64,000 nt of DNA from UBA11891 sp049890035 (GCA_049890035.1 JBMHCG010000012.1:40887-104886), one strand, 5' to 3'. Counted from the stretch's first letter, positions 27,421 to 37,102 are shown. Notes: generated from the sequence alone by a model not told the origin. A program made the numbers and translations.

Positions 27421-28380
27421 ATGAAAAAATCTATGTGCTTAGTTGGGTTCCTTTGTCTTGGTATTATTTGTTGTCAACAAGAGAATATACCAGATACAAC
27501 CTGTACGGATAATTCTTTTTTGATCAACCTTGAGGCATCTGCGTGTTTAGAGGATATCCAGACCCTTTTAACTGTCGCTAGTCTGTATGAAGAAAATATC
27601 GAAACCAAACGTTTGATTGAAGTCAACGGTATTCCAAACCACCCCGTAGGAAAATTCCCCAACAGAGGAAACCCCAATGCCATTGCCCTTGTTGCACAAA
27701 ACTATAGTATGGAGACCAATCCCAATACAGCCAATATGACTACATCGGGGCAAGGCTATACATTTGGAGTTTTATTTAGTGGTGTTACTTTAGATCCATA
27801 TACAGCAGAGTTTTTTACAAGTTCCAGTGGACAAATCAATAGAAATTGGAATATTACGGCACTCACAAGTACCTATGATTTAGGATTGGATTGTAACAAC
27901 GGTCATGTCCAACCGACAGGTAAATATCATTATCATGGAACTCCGTCTGCCATGTTAGCTGCACTTGATAATGGAGGGGTGGAAATGATTCGAGTAGGGT
28001 TTGCAGCCGATGGGTTTCCTATTTACTATAAGTATGCGCACGTAAATGGCTCCCTCCAGGCGGTGCAGAGTGGTTACCAATTGAAAAAAGGTTTCCGACC
28101 CGGTGATGGCAACATTGCTCCAGATGGTTGTTATGATGGTACTTATTTTCAAGATTATGAGTTTGTTGAAAATCTTTCACCCCTCGATGCATGCAACGGC
28201 ATGTTGGGAAAAACACCTGCATCAGATGAGGAATACTTTTATTTAATAACAGACAACTTTCCTTCTTCACCCCTTTGCTTTACTGGCACACCCGACGCCT
28301 CATTTCGGAATCAGCCCAATAGGAATGACTCGCAAGGACATCACCATATTTTATTTTACCCATCAGCTCTTACTGAATAA
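27421..28380 (+). CDS. YHYH-domain lipoprotein
   Basis: 319 residues from the ATG at 27421, chosen because it gives a proper export signal (MKKSMCLVGFLCLGIICC, lipobox-like Cys at 17 or 18). The mature domain carries the eponymous motif GHVQPTGKYHYHGTP (YHYH at about 169-172) and ends with QGHHHILFYPS, which characterise YHYH-domain proteins. His-rich clusters suggest metal binding; function in the family is not established. It follows tRNA-Arg by 46 bases and could be read from its own promoter. Confidence 0.85.
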   Translation: MKKSMCLVGFLCLGIICCQQENIPDTTCTDNSFLINLEASACLEDIQTLLTVASLYEENIETKRLIEVNGIPNHPVGKFPNRGNPNAIALVAQNYSMETNPNTANMTTSGQGYTFGVLFSGVTLDPYTAEFFTSSSGQINRNWNITALTSTYDLGLDCNNGHVQPTGKYHYHGTPSAMLAALDNGGVEMIRVGFAADGFPIYYKYAHVNGSLQAVQSGYQLKKGFRPGDGNIAPDGCYDGTYFQDYEFVENLSPLDACNGMLGKTPASDEEYFYLITDNFPSSPLCFTGTPDASFRNQPNRNDSQGHHHILFYPSALTE

Positions 28381-28757
28381 TGCAGGAACCATCAATCGAA
28401 TAGGAATTGATGTAATGATTAAAGATAGTAGTGCTCTTTTTCTTTAAAAAAAATTCAGTTGAACCGAATTTTTGTGAGCATCAGACCATGAGGAGTCAAA
28501 ATTTCAGTGGTTTTATCTATCCGTGGCCTCATGATTTGTTTGAAATTTTCAAATTCCTAGTCAAACTTGCAGGTTGGTATATAGCTATGGGCTGTTGTTA
28601 TAGGATTGGAATTGCTTGATGACTTAAAAAAAGACCTGATAAAACGATGAAATTATAATACTTCTGTGGGGTGATTGCTTTTTAGACTTAAAGAATTAGT
28701 TAATTGAAAGAACATAATAAAAGCTGGTATATTTGAAGAAAGTAATATTCTTCACTC
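28381..28757. other. intergenic region with weak AT hairpin and porin promoter
   Basis: 377 bases. An inverted repeat AAAAATTC (28449-28456) with GAATTTTT (28466-28473) and a nine-base loop could act as a weak terminator for the YHYH gene. A 62-codon frame at 28431-28619 has no recognisable features and is treated as chance. The promoter of the following gene lies at 28704-28735. Confidence 0.4.
28704..28735 (+). promoter_or_regulatory. Bacteroidota-type promoter of the porin-like gene
   Basis: TTG at 28704-28706, a 21-base spacer, then an exact -7 box TATATTTG at 28728-28735. A leader of about 20 bases would precede the TTG start at 28758, which supports that unusual start. Confidence 0.65.
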
Positions 28758-29861
28758 TTGAAAAACTTTTTTTCGGTACACTTTTTTTTTCTGTTTTTTA
28801 TTTTGAGTTTCTCATTGCGGTCGCAAACCGAACGATTGGAACTTATCGCGACACTTACGCACGATTTTATTACAGTAACCCGCGGAGGTTTAATAAATGA
28901 CACGGGTAATATTGGCAATCTTGACTTGGTTTCGGACTTGGTTTTGTGGGAAAAAGGTCGTTTTCATTACCAAGGCTTATTCAACTATGGCGATCCTCTG
29001 TCCCAATGGATGGGAGACGTTCAGGTAGCCAACAATATGGAAGCTCCAAAGGGTTATAAAACCTACGAATTGTGGTATGAACAGGAGTGGGATAAGCTCC
29101 TTCTCAGGATAGGACAACAAGAAATTAATAACAGATTTGCTTGGACAGAAAATGGACTGTTATTCATCAACAGTTCCTTTGGTATTGGTCCAGAGTTTAC
29201 CTTAAATATCCCTGTTTCCACTTTTCCTTTCACAGGTCTTGGGATAACATTTGTATACAATATCCATCAAGACTTACATCTTCGTATGGGCTTATTTGAT
29301 GGGGATCCGGGTTTGGATGCAGCCGTTCCATGGAAAAAACGAATGGTATTGAGTCGCTCCGAAGGCAGTTTTGGAATTGGTGAATTGCAGTGGAGTCGGT
29401 GGGGGCAACACCGGTTGGGTGTTTGGCGACACAGCACGCGAAAAGGCCAGCAACAGTTGTGGGGATCCTACCTGTTAGGAGATATACCACTACACAAAAA
29501 ACAATCACAAGAAGAAGATGGGTGGGGTTTGTTTTATCAACTGGGATGGACTCCAAAAAATGCTCCTGTTGTTTCCCATTATCAAGGTATTGGTATCGTT
29601 TATAGAGGTTTATTCGCATCCAATAAAGATGCCTTTGGAGTCGCTTTTGGACGGGCCCAATTAAGTTCTATTGGAAAGCAACAACTTTCTTTATCCAATA
29701 CTTTACAATCAGAGCAGGTTCTGGAATTCACCTATGCCTATACTCCAAAATCCTTTATTCAGATACAACCCAACTGGCAATACGTCTTGCACCCAGCCAG
29801 CCAAAAAGAAATAGCCAATGCATCGGTATTCATGTTACGTATCATCCTAGGTGTGTTGTAA
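28758..29861 (+). CDS. outer-membrane porin, OprB-like
   Basis: 367 residues from a TTG start at 28758; the frame opens directly with a signal peptide (KNFFSVHFFFLFFILSFSLRSQ) and there is no in-frame ATG before it. The mature protein alternates hydrophobic and polar residues as in a beta-barrel, with recurrent aromatic girdles. Blocks such as LRIGQQEINNRFAWTENG and LRMGLFDGDPG resemble the carbohydrate-selective porin OprB family. It probably admits small solutes across the outer membrane; substrate is not predictable. It is preceded by its own promoter. Confidence 0.72.
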   Translation: MKNFFSVHFFFLFFILSFSLRSQTERLELIATLTHDFITVTRGGLINDTGNIGNLDLVSDLVLWEKGRFHYQGLFNYGDPLSQWMGDVQVANNMEAPKGYKTYELWYEQEWDKLLLRIGQQEINNRFAWTENGLLFINSSFGIGPEFTLNIPVSTFPFTGLGITFVYNIHQDLHLRMGLFDGDPGLDAAVPWKKRMVLSRSEGSFGIGELQWSRWGQHRLGVWRHSTRKGQQQLWGSYLLGDIPLHKKQSQEEDGWGLFYQLGWTPKNAPVVSHYQGIGIVYRGLFASNKDAFGVAFGRAQLSSIGKQQLSLSNTLQSEQVLEFTYAYTPKSFIQIQPNWQYVLHPASQKEIANASVFMLRIILGVL

Positions 29862-29922
29862 TTTATCATTCATTTAACAAAATGACCGCTTTAGAATGCC
29901 TAGATTTACTCAAAAATTTATA

Positions 29923-30450
29923 ATGAAACATTTTTTAGTACTAGTATTAATGGCGGGTGCCTTTTCGGTATCTGCACAAGAGTTTAGAGGGTTGGATAAA
30001 AGTCCTCTCGACATGATCCAGTATCCAACAAGCAATCGCGAAACCAACAAATCCATTCGGGTATTGTATTCGCGTCCGCAATTGAAAGGGCGTGCTCTTT
30101 CCAAATTAGCACCCAACGGGAAAGTATGGAGAACAGGAGCCAATGAGGCCTCTGAAATCACCTTTAATACCCCTATGAAATTAGGAGGGACGGCTATTCC
30201 AGCCGGAAGTTATTCCTTGTATACTATTCCGGGTGACAAAGAATGGACTGTGATTATAAACAAGGCAACCAATGTATGGGGGGCCTATAATTATGATCAG
30301 GGACAAGATTTGGTCCGTATAACAGTACCGGTAGAACAAGGCGACACTTCTCTGGAGCCTTTTTCAATGGCCTTTGAAGAAGTTAGCGGCGGTGTCCATC
30401 TCCATATGGGTTGGGATACACTTCGGATTGCGGTTCCTTTTACCAAATAA
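29923..30450 (+). CDS. DUF2911 secreted protein
   Basis: 175 residues from the ATG at 29923, which opens a signal peptide (MKHFLVLVLMAGAFSVSAQE). The mature domain matches the DUF2911 pattern as I recall it: SKLAPNGKVWRTGANEASEITF, then IPAGSYSLYTIPGDKEWTVIINK and a closing VHLHMGWDTLRIAVPF. This is a common single-domain periplasmic or secreted protein of Bacteroidota with unknown function. It ends at a strong terminator. Confidence 0.88.
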   Translation: MKHFLVLVLMAGAFSVSAQEFRGLDKSPLDMIQYPTSNRETNKSIRVLYSRPQLKGRALSKLAPNGKVWRTGANEASEITFNTPMKLGGTAIPAGSYSLYTIPGDKEWTVIINKATNVWGAYNYDQGQDLVRITVPVEQGDTSLEPFSMAFEEVSGGVHLHMGWDTLRIAVPFTK

Positions 30451-30470
30451 CGGTTTATGAGTAAGATCAA

Positions 30471-30493
30471 AACCCGCTCCGGCGGGTTTTTTT
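30471..30493 (+). terminator. rho-independent terminator after the DUF2911 gene
   Basis: Stem AACCCGC, loop TCCG, stem GCGGGTT, followed by a run of T. It is preceded by AAA on the other side, so it may also work weakly for the convergent gene at 30492. Confidence 0.85.
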
Positions 30494-30755
30494 ATAGTTT
30501 GGTGTGAAAAAACAAAGCGAGACCGCAAACTACAACACCAAATAGTATTCGAAAGAAAGCAAACCAAGAACCGGAATCTTCTTCTATAAAACTTACTACC
30601 CCTCCCAATATAAATAGTACTCCCATAAGAGCCCAAAAAAAGCGCTGTATCTTTTTCTTTTTGGTGTGAGAAACGGAAGCTATAGTGAGAGTCAAATAGT
30701 GGAGAAACCCCACGCTGATAAAAGTGACAGCAAGAATCAGCAGGCCTGATAACAT
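30492..30755 (-). CDS. small membrane protein, hypothetical
   Basis: 87 residues from the ATG at 30755 (a TTG at 30788 would add eleven residues without a better profile). Three probable membrane spans lie at about residues 1-20, 35-55 and 62-84, separated by a Lys-rich loop (SHTKKKKIQRF). No known motif. It is divergent from the 2-oxoglutarate oxygenase gene and convergent with the DUF2911 gene. Confidence 0.7.
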   Translation of the reverse strand: MLSGLLILAVTFISVGFLHYLTLTIASVSHTKKKKIQRFFWALMGVLFILGGVVSFIEEDSGSWFAFFRILFGVVVCGLALFFHTKL

Positions 30756-30840
30756 AAAACATCGATTTGAAGCTTTGGTAAAATACAAAAATCGTAGAGA
30801 TACATTATCTTCGAGTTAAATTTCTGTTTTTAAAAATTAT

Positions 30841-31794
30841 ATGGTACAGGGTATTCCTAAGGTCGATTTGCAAAATTATCTCTCTCACGATTCGATGAAG
30901 CAAAAAGCATTTATCCAAGAATTGGGTACAGCATTTAGTGACATTGGATTTGTTGCGCTTCGGGGTCATTTTTTAAGTCCAGAGTTAATCGCATCATTGT
31001 ATACAGAAATAAAGGCCTTCTTTGACCTCCCAAAAGCCATAAAAATGAAATACCATCTTCCTGGTAAAGGCGGGCAAAGAGGTTATACACCTTTTGGTCA
31101 AGAAACAGCAAAAGGATTCAATCAAGCTGATTTGAAAGAGTTTTGGCATTTTGGTCAATACTTAGAAGGGCCAGATACGTCGCTATTTTCCTATCCTGAT
31201 AACGTTTATGTCAAGGAATTACCGGCTTTCAATAGTGTGGGAAAGCAGGTTTATCAAGCCCTAGAGAAAACTGCTGCTGCAGTTCTTAAAGCCATCGCTT
31301 GTTATTTAGAAATTGATCCTGATTATTTTGTACCCTTTGTAACCCACGGTAATTCCATACTGCGTCCCATTCATTATCCCCCTATTACGCAACCTCCAAA
31401 ACAGGCAGTTCGTGCCGCGGCTCATGGTGATATTAACCTGATTACACTACTAATGGGCGCTCAGGGTGGCGGACTTGAAGTTCAGAATAGAGCAGGGGAT
31501 TGGATACCCGCTCTGGCAGAAGAAGAAGAGCTAATGATTAATATGGGTGATATGATGGCTCGGTTGACCAATAACAAGCTTAAATCAACCATTCACCGTG
31601 TGGTCAATCCCCCAAAGGAGCAATGGGGGCATTCGCGCTATTCCATTCCTTTCTTTATGCATCCTGTGGCAAGCATGCCATTGAATTGTTTGGACAATTG
31701 TGTGGATGCATCCCATCCAAAAGCATTTGAAGACATCACAGCGGGTGCATTTCTCCATGAACGATTGATTGATTTGGGACTCATAAAGGAATAA
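30841..31794 (+). CDS. isopenicillin-N-synthase-type 2-oxoglutarate/Fe(II) oxygenase
   Basis: 317 residues. The iron facial triad is clear: His 195 and Asp 197 in AAHGDINLITLL, and His 252 in STIHRVVNP. The 2-oxoglutarate carboxylate contact Arg 266 and Ser 268 lie in SRYSIPFF. The N-terminal DIOX_N-type region (GIPKVDLQNYL...GFVALRGH) is also typical. Family members hydroxylate or desaturate small molecules; those in flavobacteria are mostly uncharacterised. It is a single-gene unit with its own upstream region (imperfect -7 TATCTTCG at 30806). Confidence 0.93.
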   Translation: MVQGIPKVDLQNYLSHDSMKQKAFIQELGTAFSDIGFVALRGHFLSPELIASLYTEIKAFFDLPKAIKMKYHLPGKGGQRGYTPFGQETAKGFNQADLKEFWHFGQYLEGPDTSLFSYPDNVYVKELPAFNSVGKQVYQALEKTAAAVLKAIACYLEIDPDYFVPFVTHGNSILRPIHYPPITQPPKQAVRAAAHGDINLITLLMGAQGGGLEVQNRAGDWIPALAEEEELMINMGDMMARLTNNKLKSTIHRVVNPPKEQWGHSRYSIPFFMHPVASMPLNCLDNCVDASHPKAFEDITAGAFLHERLIDLGLIKE

Positions 31795-31878
31795 AAGGGC
31801 TGTTTTTTATCAATAAAATCACCTTTGGTCACAATAAATTTTAAAAAAAGGAGTTTTGTAGACAGAAGCTTTAGCCTT

Positions 31879-33210
31879 ATGAAAAAAAGACTATTTACAT
31901 TAATGTTTTTGAGTTCCCTCATCATGGGATATTCACAAACTGCCGACAATCCTTGGCGTGTGGCGATTTCCGCCAATGCAATTGACCTTTACCCCGTGGG
32001 TGCTACCTCGGGAGAATTTTTTTCCGAGTACCAAGGTGATTTGTTTGAAGATTTTGCCAATATTTCAGATCATTGGAGTATTAGTGGCCCCACCCTATCG
32101 GTGGAACGTTTTTTGACCAGTGGATTGTCCCTAGGTGCAATGATAACAGTCAATAATGTAAACAAAATCCACGGTGCTACGGGACAGGAATACCCTTACA
32201 TTAGTGTTGATGGATATGGGAAATACAGTCCATTGGCTGGAAAGTTTATCAGTCCTTTTATCTTGGGAGGCTGGGGAATGTCTAGTTTCCAACTGTCCAA
32301 CCCCAATGATCAGAATTCACTGCTACTTTCTAAAAACGCTTCCAAACAGTTTTTTGGTGGCTTTGGTATGGATTTTCGAATCACACCCAATATTGCTTTA
32401 AGTTTACAAACAAACTATAAATACCCTTATGAGTTATATGGAATCAAACATTTCCAACACCAAGCGGGATTGAGTTACAACTTTGGTACGGGTGATAGTG
32501 ATAAAGATGGCATTTCAGACAAAAAAGACAAATGTCCCCAGGTAGCTGGTCTAAAAGAATTTGAGGGATGTCCTGATACCGACGGCGATGGAATCCCTGA
32601 CAATGAAGACGGTTGTCCCGAAGAAGCGGGAACTAAAGAAATGAACGGATGCCCAGACAGTGATGGCGATGGTGTTGCCGATAAAGATGATCTGTGTCCA
32701 GAAGTAAGCGGTTCTGTTGAGATGGAAGGTTGTCCAGACACAGACGAAGATGGTGTTCATGACGGTATTGATGAGTGTCCTGACAAAAAAGGAACCGTTG
32801 AAACAAATGGCTGCCCAGTGGAGGGAGAGATCCAAGAAGGTGAAATATCCGACGCGGTTGTTTCTACGATGAATGGTTACGGTGAAATGATCAATTTCAT
32901 GGCGAACAGTGATCGTATTCTTGGAAAGAAAATGTTTGATATTCTTAAAAAAATAAAAACGTTATTGGATGAAAATCCTGGAGGGGTCTTTATGGTCGAA
33001 GGGTATTCATCAAGTGATGGTGATAGTACTCTGAATCAAACATTGTCTATAAAACGCGCTGAATCGGTTCGCAATGCCTTAATACAAATGGGTGTTGACC
33101 CCAGTCGACTAGAAGTGGCGGGGTATGGTGCTGAAAAGCCGCTTGAGAGTAATGATACAGCCAAAGGTAGAGCCAAAAACCGAAGGGTTCAATTCCGACT
33201 AAAACAGTAA
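31879..33210 (+). CDS. OmpA-family outer membrane protein with TSP3 repeats
   Basis: 443 residues from the ATG at 31879 (signal MKKRLFTLMFLSSLIMGYSQ). An N-terminal beta-barrel-like region is followed by at least four thrombospondin type 3 repeats (DSDKDGISDKKDKCP and relatives, about residues 200-315) with DxDxDGxxD calcium loops and paired Cys. The C-terminal OmpA domain (about 330-443) carries the peptidoglycan-binding signature LSIKRAESVRNAL...RLEVAGYG...NRRVQF. It anchors the outer membrane to the cell wall. A bidirectional terminator follows. Confidence 0.93.
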   Translation: MKKRLFTLMFLSSLIMGYSQTADNPWRVAISANAIDLYPVGATSGEFFSEYQGDLFEDFANISDHWSISGPTLSVERFLTSGLSLGAMITVNNVNKIHGATGQEYPYISVDGYGKYSPLAGKFISPFILGGWGMSSFQLSNPNDQNSLLLSKNASKQFFGGFGMDFRITPNIALSLQTNYKYPYELYGIKHFQHQAGLSYNFGTGDSDKDGISDKKDKCPQVAGLKEFEGCPDTDGDGIPDNEDGCPEEAGTKEMNGCPDSDGDGVADKDDLCPEVSGSVEMEGCPDTDEDGVHDGIDECPDKKGTVETNGCPVEGEIQEGEISDAVVSTMNGYGEMINFMANSDRILGKKMFDILKKIKTLLDENPGGVFMVEGYSSSDGDSTLNQTLSIKRAESVRNALIQMGVDPSRLEVAGYGAEKPLESNDTAKGRAKNRRVQFRLKQ

Positions 33211-33234
33211 ATAGTAAAAGTTCTAATGATTAAT

Positions 33235-33265
33235 AAAAAAGCAGCGAGAAATCGCTGCTTTTTTT
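33235..33265. terminator. bidirectional terminator between ompA and rpe
   Basis: Stem AAAAAAGCAGCGA, loop GAAA, stem TCGCTGCTTTTTTT. A-runs and T-runs on both sides let it serve the plus-strand OmpA gene and the minus-strand rpe gene. Confidence 0.88.
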
Positions 33266-33911
33266 AGGCTTTTTTCAAACGGTCAATCGCTACTAAAGGA
33301 TCGGTAGCTTGAAAGACATGTGATCCTGCTACCAGAACATCTGCACCTGCTGTGACCAAAGCCTCGGCATTTGTGTCAGTTACCCCACCATCAATTTCAA
33401 TTTTTGTTTGCGTGGTGGATTCTTGAATCATGGCCCGAAGGGATCGAACTTTATCGTACGTAGCTTCAATAAATGATTGTCCCCCAAATCCTGGATTGAC
33501 ACTCATCAAACAAACCAAATCAATTTCAGTGAGGATGCTCTTCAACTGTCCAACGGCCGTGTGGGGGTTGAGTGCCACTCCGGCTTGCATCCCACAACTT
33601 TTGATCTTTTGAAGGGTCCGATGCAAGTGCGTGCAAGCTTCAAAATGAACCGTAAGGATGTTGGCTCCTAAATCGGCAAAAGTTTCAATGTACCGATCCG
33701 GATCAACAATCATCAAATGAACATCTAGGGGTTTTTTGGCGTGTTGCTGTATGGACTTTAGGACAGGCATTCCAAAGGAAATATTGGGTACAAAAACACC
33801 GTCCATGATATCGATATGGAACCAATCAGAGGCACTGCTGTTTACCATTTCACAATCCCGTTGCAAGTTGCCAAAATCGGCTGCCAAAATAGAAGGAGCA
33901 ATAAGAGCCAT
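33264..33911 (-). CDS. rpe: ribulose-phosphate 3-epimerase
   Basis: 215 residues from the ATG at 33911 (an upstream ATG at 33935 adds eight residues inside the terminator stem and is rejected). It is a TIM barrel with APSILAADF at the N-terminus, the metal-binding HIDIMDGVFVPN, LDVHLMI and VNPGFGGQSF, all invariant in the family. It interconverts ribulose-5-phosphate and xylulose-5-phosphate in the pentose phosphate pathway. It lies downstream of rpoD behind a terminator. Confidence 0.95.
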   Translation of the reverse strand: MALIAPSILAADFGNLQRDCEMVNSSASDWFHIDIMDGVFVPNISFGMPVLKSIQQHAKKPLDVHLMIVDPDRYIETFADLGANILTVHFEACTHLHRTLQKIKSCGMQAGVALNPHTAVGQLKSILTEIDLVCLMSVNPGFGGQSFIEATYDKVRSLRAMIQESTTQTKIEIDGGVTDTNAEALVTAGADVLVAGSHVFQATDPLVAIDRLKKA

Positions 33912-33924
33912 AATCAGGTTGTAT

Positions 33925-33950
33925 AAAAAAGGCAACCCTCGGGTTGCCTA
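33925..33950 (-). terminator. rho-independent terminator of rpoD
   Basis: On the minus strand AGGCAACC, loop CGAG, GGTTGCCT and then TTTTTT. It sits between the rpoD stop and the rpe start. Confidence 0.85.
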
Positions 33951-33955
33951 ATGAT

Positions 33956-34819
33956 TTATCCTAAATAGGTTTTTAAGATTTTACTTCGTGAGGTATGTTT
34001 CAATCGACGGATGGCTTTTTCTTTGATCTGTCGGACACGCTCCCGTGTTAAATCAAATGTTTCTCCAATTTCTTCGAGGGTCATTGAGTGCTGATTCCCC
34101 AATCCAAAATAAAGACGGACAACGTCAGCCTCCCGTGGTGTGAGGGTTTCCAAAGCTCTTTCAATTTCCGTACGAAGCGATTCGTGCAATAAGGTTTTGT
34201 CCGGATTGGGCGATTCTCCACTGTTCAAAACATCATACAAATTGGAATCTTCTCCTTCGACCAAAGGGGCATCCATGGAGACGTGACGGCCAGAATTTTT
34301 GAGTGACTCTTTAACATCATTAACCGTCATATCCAATTCCTTGGCAATTTCTTCCGCAGAAGGGGCTCGCTCATGAGCTTGTTCCAAAAAAGCATACGTT
34401 TTATTGATCTTATTGATTGAGCCAATTTTATTAAGCGGCAAACGCACGATACGAGACTGCTCTGCCAAAGCTTGAAGAATGGATTGACGAATCCACCAAA
34501 CAGCATAGGAGATAAACTTAAATCCTCGTGTTTCATCGAATCGTTGAGCTGCCTTTATCAGCCCCAAATTACCTTCATTAATCAGATCAGGAAGTGTGAG
34601 TCCCTGATTTTGGTATTGTTTGGCAACAGAAACGACAAAACGGAGGTTGGCTTTGGTCAGTTTTTCCAAGGCTATTTGGTCCCCAGCCTTAATTTTTTGT
34701 GCCAATTCAACTTCCTCATCAGCAGTAATAAGATCTACTTTACCAATTTCCTGAAGGTACTTGTCGAGGGAAGCAGTTTCCCGGTTGGTAACCTGCTTGG
34801 TGATTTTCAGTTGTCTCAT
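33956..34819 (-). CDS. rpoD: primary sigma factor RpoD (short Bacteroidota type)
   Basis: 287 residues, much shorter than the 600-residue E. coli protein: no acidic region 1.1 and no non-conserved insert, as known for Bacteroidota housekeeping sigma. Region 1.2 and 2 (LRFVVSVAKQYQNQGLTLPDLINEGNLGLIKAA, FISYAVWWIRQSI), region 3, and region 4 with the helix-turn-helix MTLEEIGETFDLTRERVRQIKEKAIRRL are all present. It directs transcription from TTTG/TAnnTTTG promoters such as those seen in this window. Confidence 0.96.
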   Translation of the reverse strand: MRQLKITKQVTNRETASLDKYLQEIGKVDLITADEEVELAQKIKAGDQIALEKLTKANLRFVVSVAKQYQNQGLTLPDLINEGNLGLIKAAQRFDETRGFKFISYAVWWIRQSILQALAEQSRIVRLPLNKIGSINKINKTYAFLEQAHERAPSAEEIAKELDMTVNDVKESLKNSGRHVSMDAPLVEGEDSNLYDVLNSGESPNPDKTLLHESLRTEIERALETLTPREADVVRLYFGLGNQHSMTLEEIGETFDLTRERVRQIKEKAIRRLKHTSRSKILKTYLG

Positions 34820-34871
34820 AATCTAGTATCTATATGATAATACGAAGCAAACGCTAAAAGGTTTCAGAAAA

Positions 34872-37022
34872 TTACTTTTTTTCGTCTCTTTTTTTGTCTT
34901 TTCGTTCGGGTCTCGGTAGCAGTGCTTTTCTAGAAACTTTTTCTTTACGTGTTCTGGAGTCTATACCAAAGTACTTGACCTCTAAAACATCATTCATTTG
35001 AATAACATCAGAAACATTTTCAGTACGTTCCCAGGCCAATTCACTAACATGTAATAAGACTTCGTTTCCAGGTGCTTGTGTATACTCAACCACAGCACCA
35101 AAGTCAAGCATTTTAATTACTTTGACTTCATAAACTTGGCCTACTTCAGGTTTGAATGTTATTGCGTCAATTTTGGCTTCTACCATTGCAATTCCCTCAG
35201 GGGAGGTCCCTAGAATTTCTACGATTCCTTCTTCCGTTACGGGATCCTCATTAATGACAATCGTACAACCCGATTCTTTTTGGAGCTCTTGAATGACTTT
35301 CCCTCCCGGACCAATTAAGGCACCAATAAATTCATTTGGGATGATTCGGTTGATCATTTTGGGAGCGTGTTCTTTAACAGAAGTTGCCGGTTCGGCAATG
35401 GTAGCTTCCAGATGATCAAGGATGTGCATTCGACCTTCTTTGGCTTGGTGTAAGGCCTGCGTGAGAATTTCATAGCTCAATCCCTTGATTTTAATGTCCA
35501 TTTGACAAGCGGTAATTCCCTCACGGGTTCCCGTCACTTTAAAATCCATATCCCCAAGGTGATCTTCATCTCCTAAGATATCGGAAAGAACCGCATAACG
35601 ATCCCCTTCACTGATCAGTCCCATAGCAATCCCAGAGACGGGTTTGGAAATTTGTACTCCAGCATCCATCAAAGCCATGGTACCTGCACAGACCGTAGCC
35701 ATGGAGGAAGATCCATTGGATTCCAATACCTCGGAAACAACTCGGACGGTGTAAGGACAATCGTTAGGCATTACTTTTTTCAAAGCGCGTTGGGCCAAGT
35801 TTCCGTGTCCGACTTCTCTGCGTGAGGTACCTCGCAGCGGGCGGGCTTCTCCTGTAGAAAAGGGTGGGAAATTATAATGTAAATAAAAATTTTCTTCACT
35901 TTGTTCGGTGGGCAGATCAATCACATTGGCTTCTCTGGAGGTACCAAGAGTAACCGTAGCCAATGCTTGAGTTTCACCTCGAGTAAAAACAGAAGAACCA
36001 TGGGTTGAAGGCAGATAATCTACTTCACACCAAATGGGTCGAATATCAGTTGTTTTCCGCGCGTCCAAGCGAATCCCTTCATTCAAGACCAAATCCCGTA
36101 CGGCTTTTTTTTGAGCACTCCCGAAATACTTGGATACAAGCATTCCTTTTTCTTCCAATTCTTCTTCTGAATAACCAGATTTTATTTCCTCTTTTAATTC
36201 GGAAAATAACTCCGAGCGTTCGCTTTTGGAAAGTCCCTTCTTAGCAATCTCATAGCATTTTTCATAGGCTAGATTGTGAATGTGGTCTTCGAGCTTGATA
36301 TCCGTGTCTTCTTCTTCGTAGGTGCGTGTTTCTTTTTTTCCCACGGCATTGGCAAGGGCTTCTTGGGCTTCGATCTGTGTTTTTATAGCTTCGTGCCCAA
36401 AGGCTATGGCTTCCACCATTTCTTCTTCGCTAATTTCATTGAATTCACCTTCCACCATAGCAACAGAGTCTCTACTTGCACCAATCATGATGTCAACATC
36501 CGATATGGCCAGGGATTCCTTACTGGGGTTGATCACCCAATTTCCGTCTATCCGTCCCACGCGAACTTCTGAGATAGGATATTCAAAAGGAATGTCCGAC
36601 AATTGTAAAGCTGTCGAAGCTGCCAATCCTGCCAACGCATCGGGCATCACTTCTTCGTCATGGGACATGAGCTGGATCATTATTTGCGTCTCTGCATGAT
36701 AGTCTTTTGGGAACAAAGGACGCAACACACGGTCAACCAAACGCATGGTTAGAATTTCTTCGTTGCTGGGTCGTGCTTCTCTTTTGAAAAAACCACCCGG
36801 AAAACGCCCCGCAGCGGCAAATTTTTCACGATAGTCGATTGTCAGCGGTAGAAAGTCAACGGGACTGGCTTGACGTGCCGATACGGCTGTTGCTAGCAAC
36901 ATACAGTTGCCCATGCGCACCACAACCGAACCGTCAGCTTGTTTGGCTAGTTTGCCAGTCTCAAGGGTGATGGTTCTCCCATCAGAAAGTGTAATTTCTT
37001 GAGTAAATGTCTTTGGAATCAT
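34872..37022 (-). CDS. pnp: polynucleotide phosphorylase
   Basis: 716 residues, usual length. It has two RNase PH-like domains (N-terminal LLATAVSARQ, RPLFPKDY; C-terminal VFTRGETQALATVTLG, SNGSSSMATVCAGTMALMDAG). A KH domain (IGPGGKVIQELQKESGC, about residues 570-620) and an S1 domain (GQVYEVKVIKMLDFGAVVE, about 630-700) follow, with a Lys-rich end. It degrades RNA 3'-5' using phosphate. It follows rpsO at 80 bases, the common rpsO-pnp pair. Confidence 0.97.
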   Translation of the reverse strand: MIPKTFTQEITLSDGRTITLETGKLAKQADGSVVVRMGNCMLLATAVSARQASPVDFLPLTIDYREKFAAAGRFPGGFFKREARPSNEEILTMRLVDRVLRPLFPKDYHAETQIMIQLMSHDEEVMPDALAGLAASTALQLSDIPFEYPISEVRVGRIDGNWVINPSKESLAISDVDIMIGASRDSVAMVEGEFNEISEEEMVEAIAFGHEAIKTQIEAQEALANAVGKKETRTYEEEDTDIKLEDHIHNLAYEKCYEIAKKGLSKSERSELFSELKEEIKSGYSEEELEEKGMLVSKYFGSAQKKAVRDLVLNEGIRLDARKTTDIRPIWCEVDYLPSTHGSSVFTRGETQALATVTLGTSREANVIDLPTEQSEENFYLHYNFPPFSTGEARPLRGTSRREVGHGNLAQRALKKVMPNDCPYTVRVVSEVLESNGSSSMATVCAGTMALMDAGVQISKPVSGIAMGLISEGDRYAVLSDILGDEDHLGDMDFKVTGTREGITACQMDIKIKGLSYEILTQALHQAKEGRMHILDHLEATIAEPATSVKEHAPKMINRIIPNEFIGALIGPGGKVIQELQKESGCTIVINEDPVTEEGIVEILGTSPEGIAMVEAKIDAITFKPEVGQVYEVKVIKMLDFGAVVEYTQAPGNEVLLHVSELAWERTENVSDVIQMNDVLEVKYFGIDSRTRKEKVSRKALLPRPERKDKKRDEKK

Positions 37023-37102
37023 AATTTAAATTGGTTTAACCGTTCGTTGTTGTGTGTTGTGGCAACCAATGAAAAACTACAATTCAGTAGGGCATAATAA
37101 AT

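Noticed and set aside
28431..28619. 62-codon frame in the gap before the porin gene
   Set aside because: No signal, no domain, and it contains a hairpin likely to be a terminator; treated as chance.
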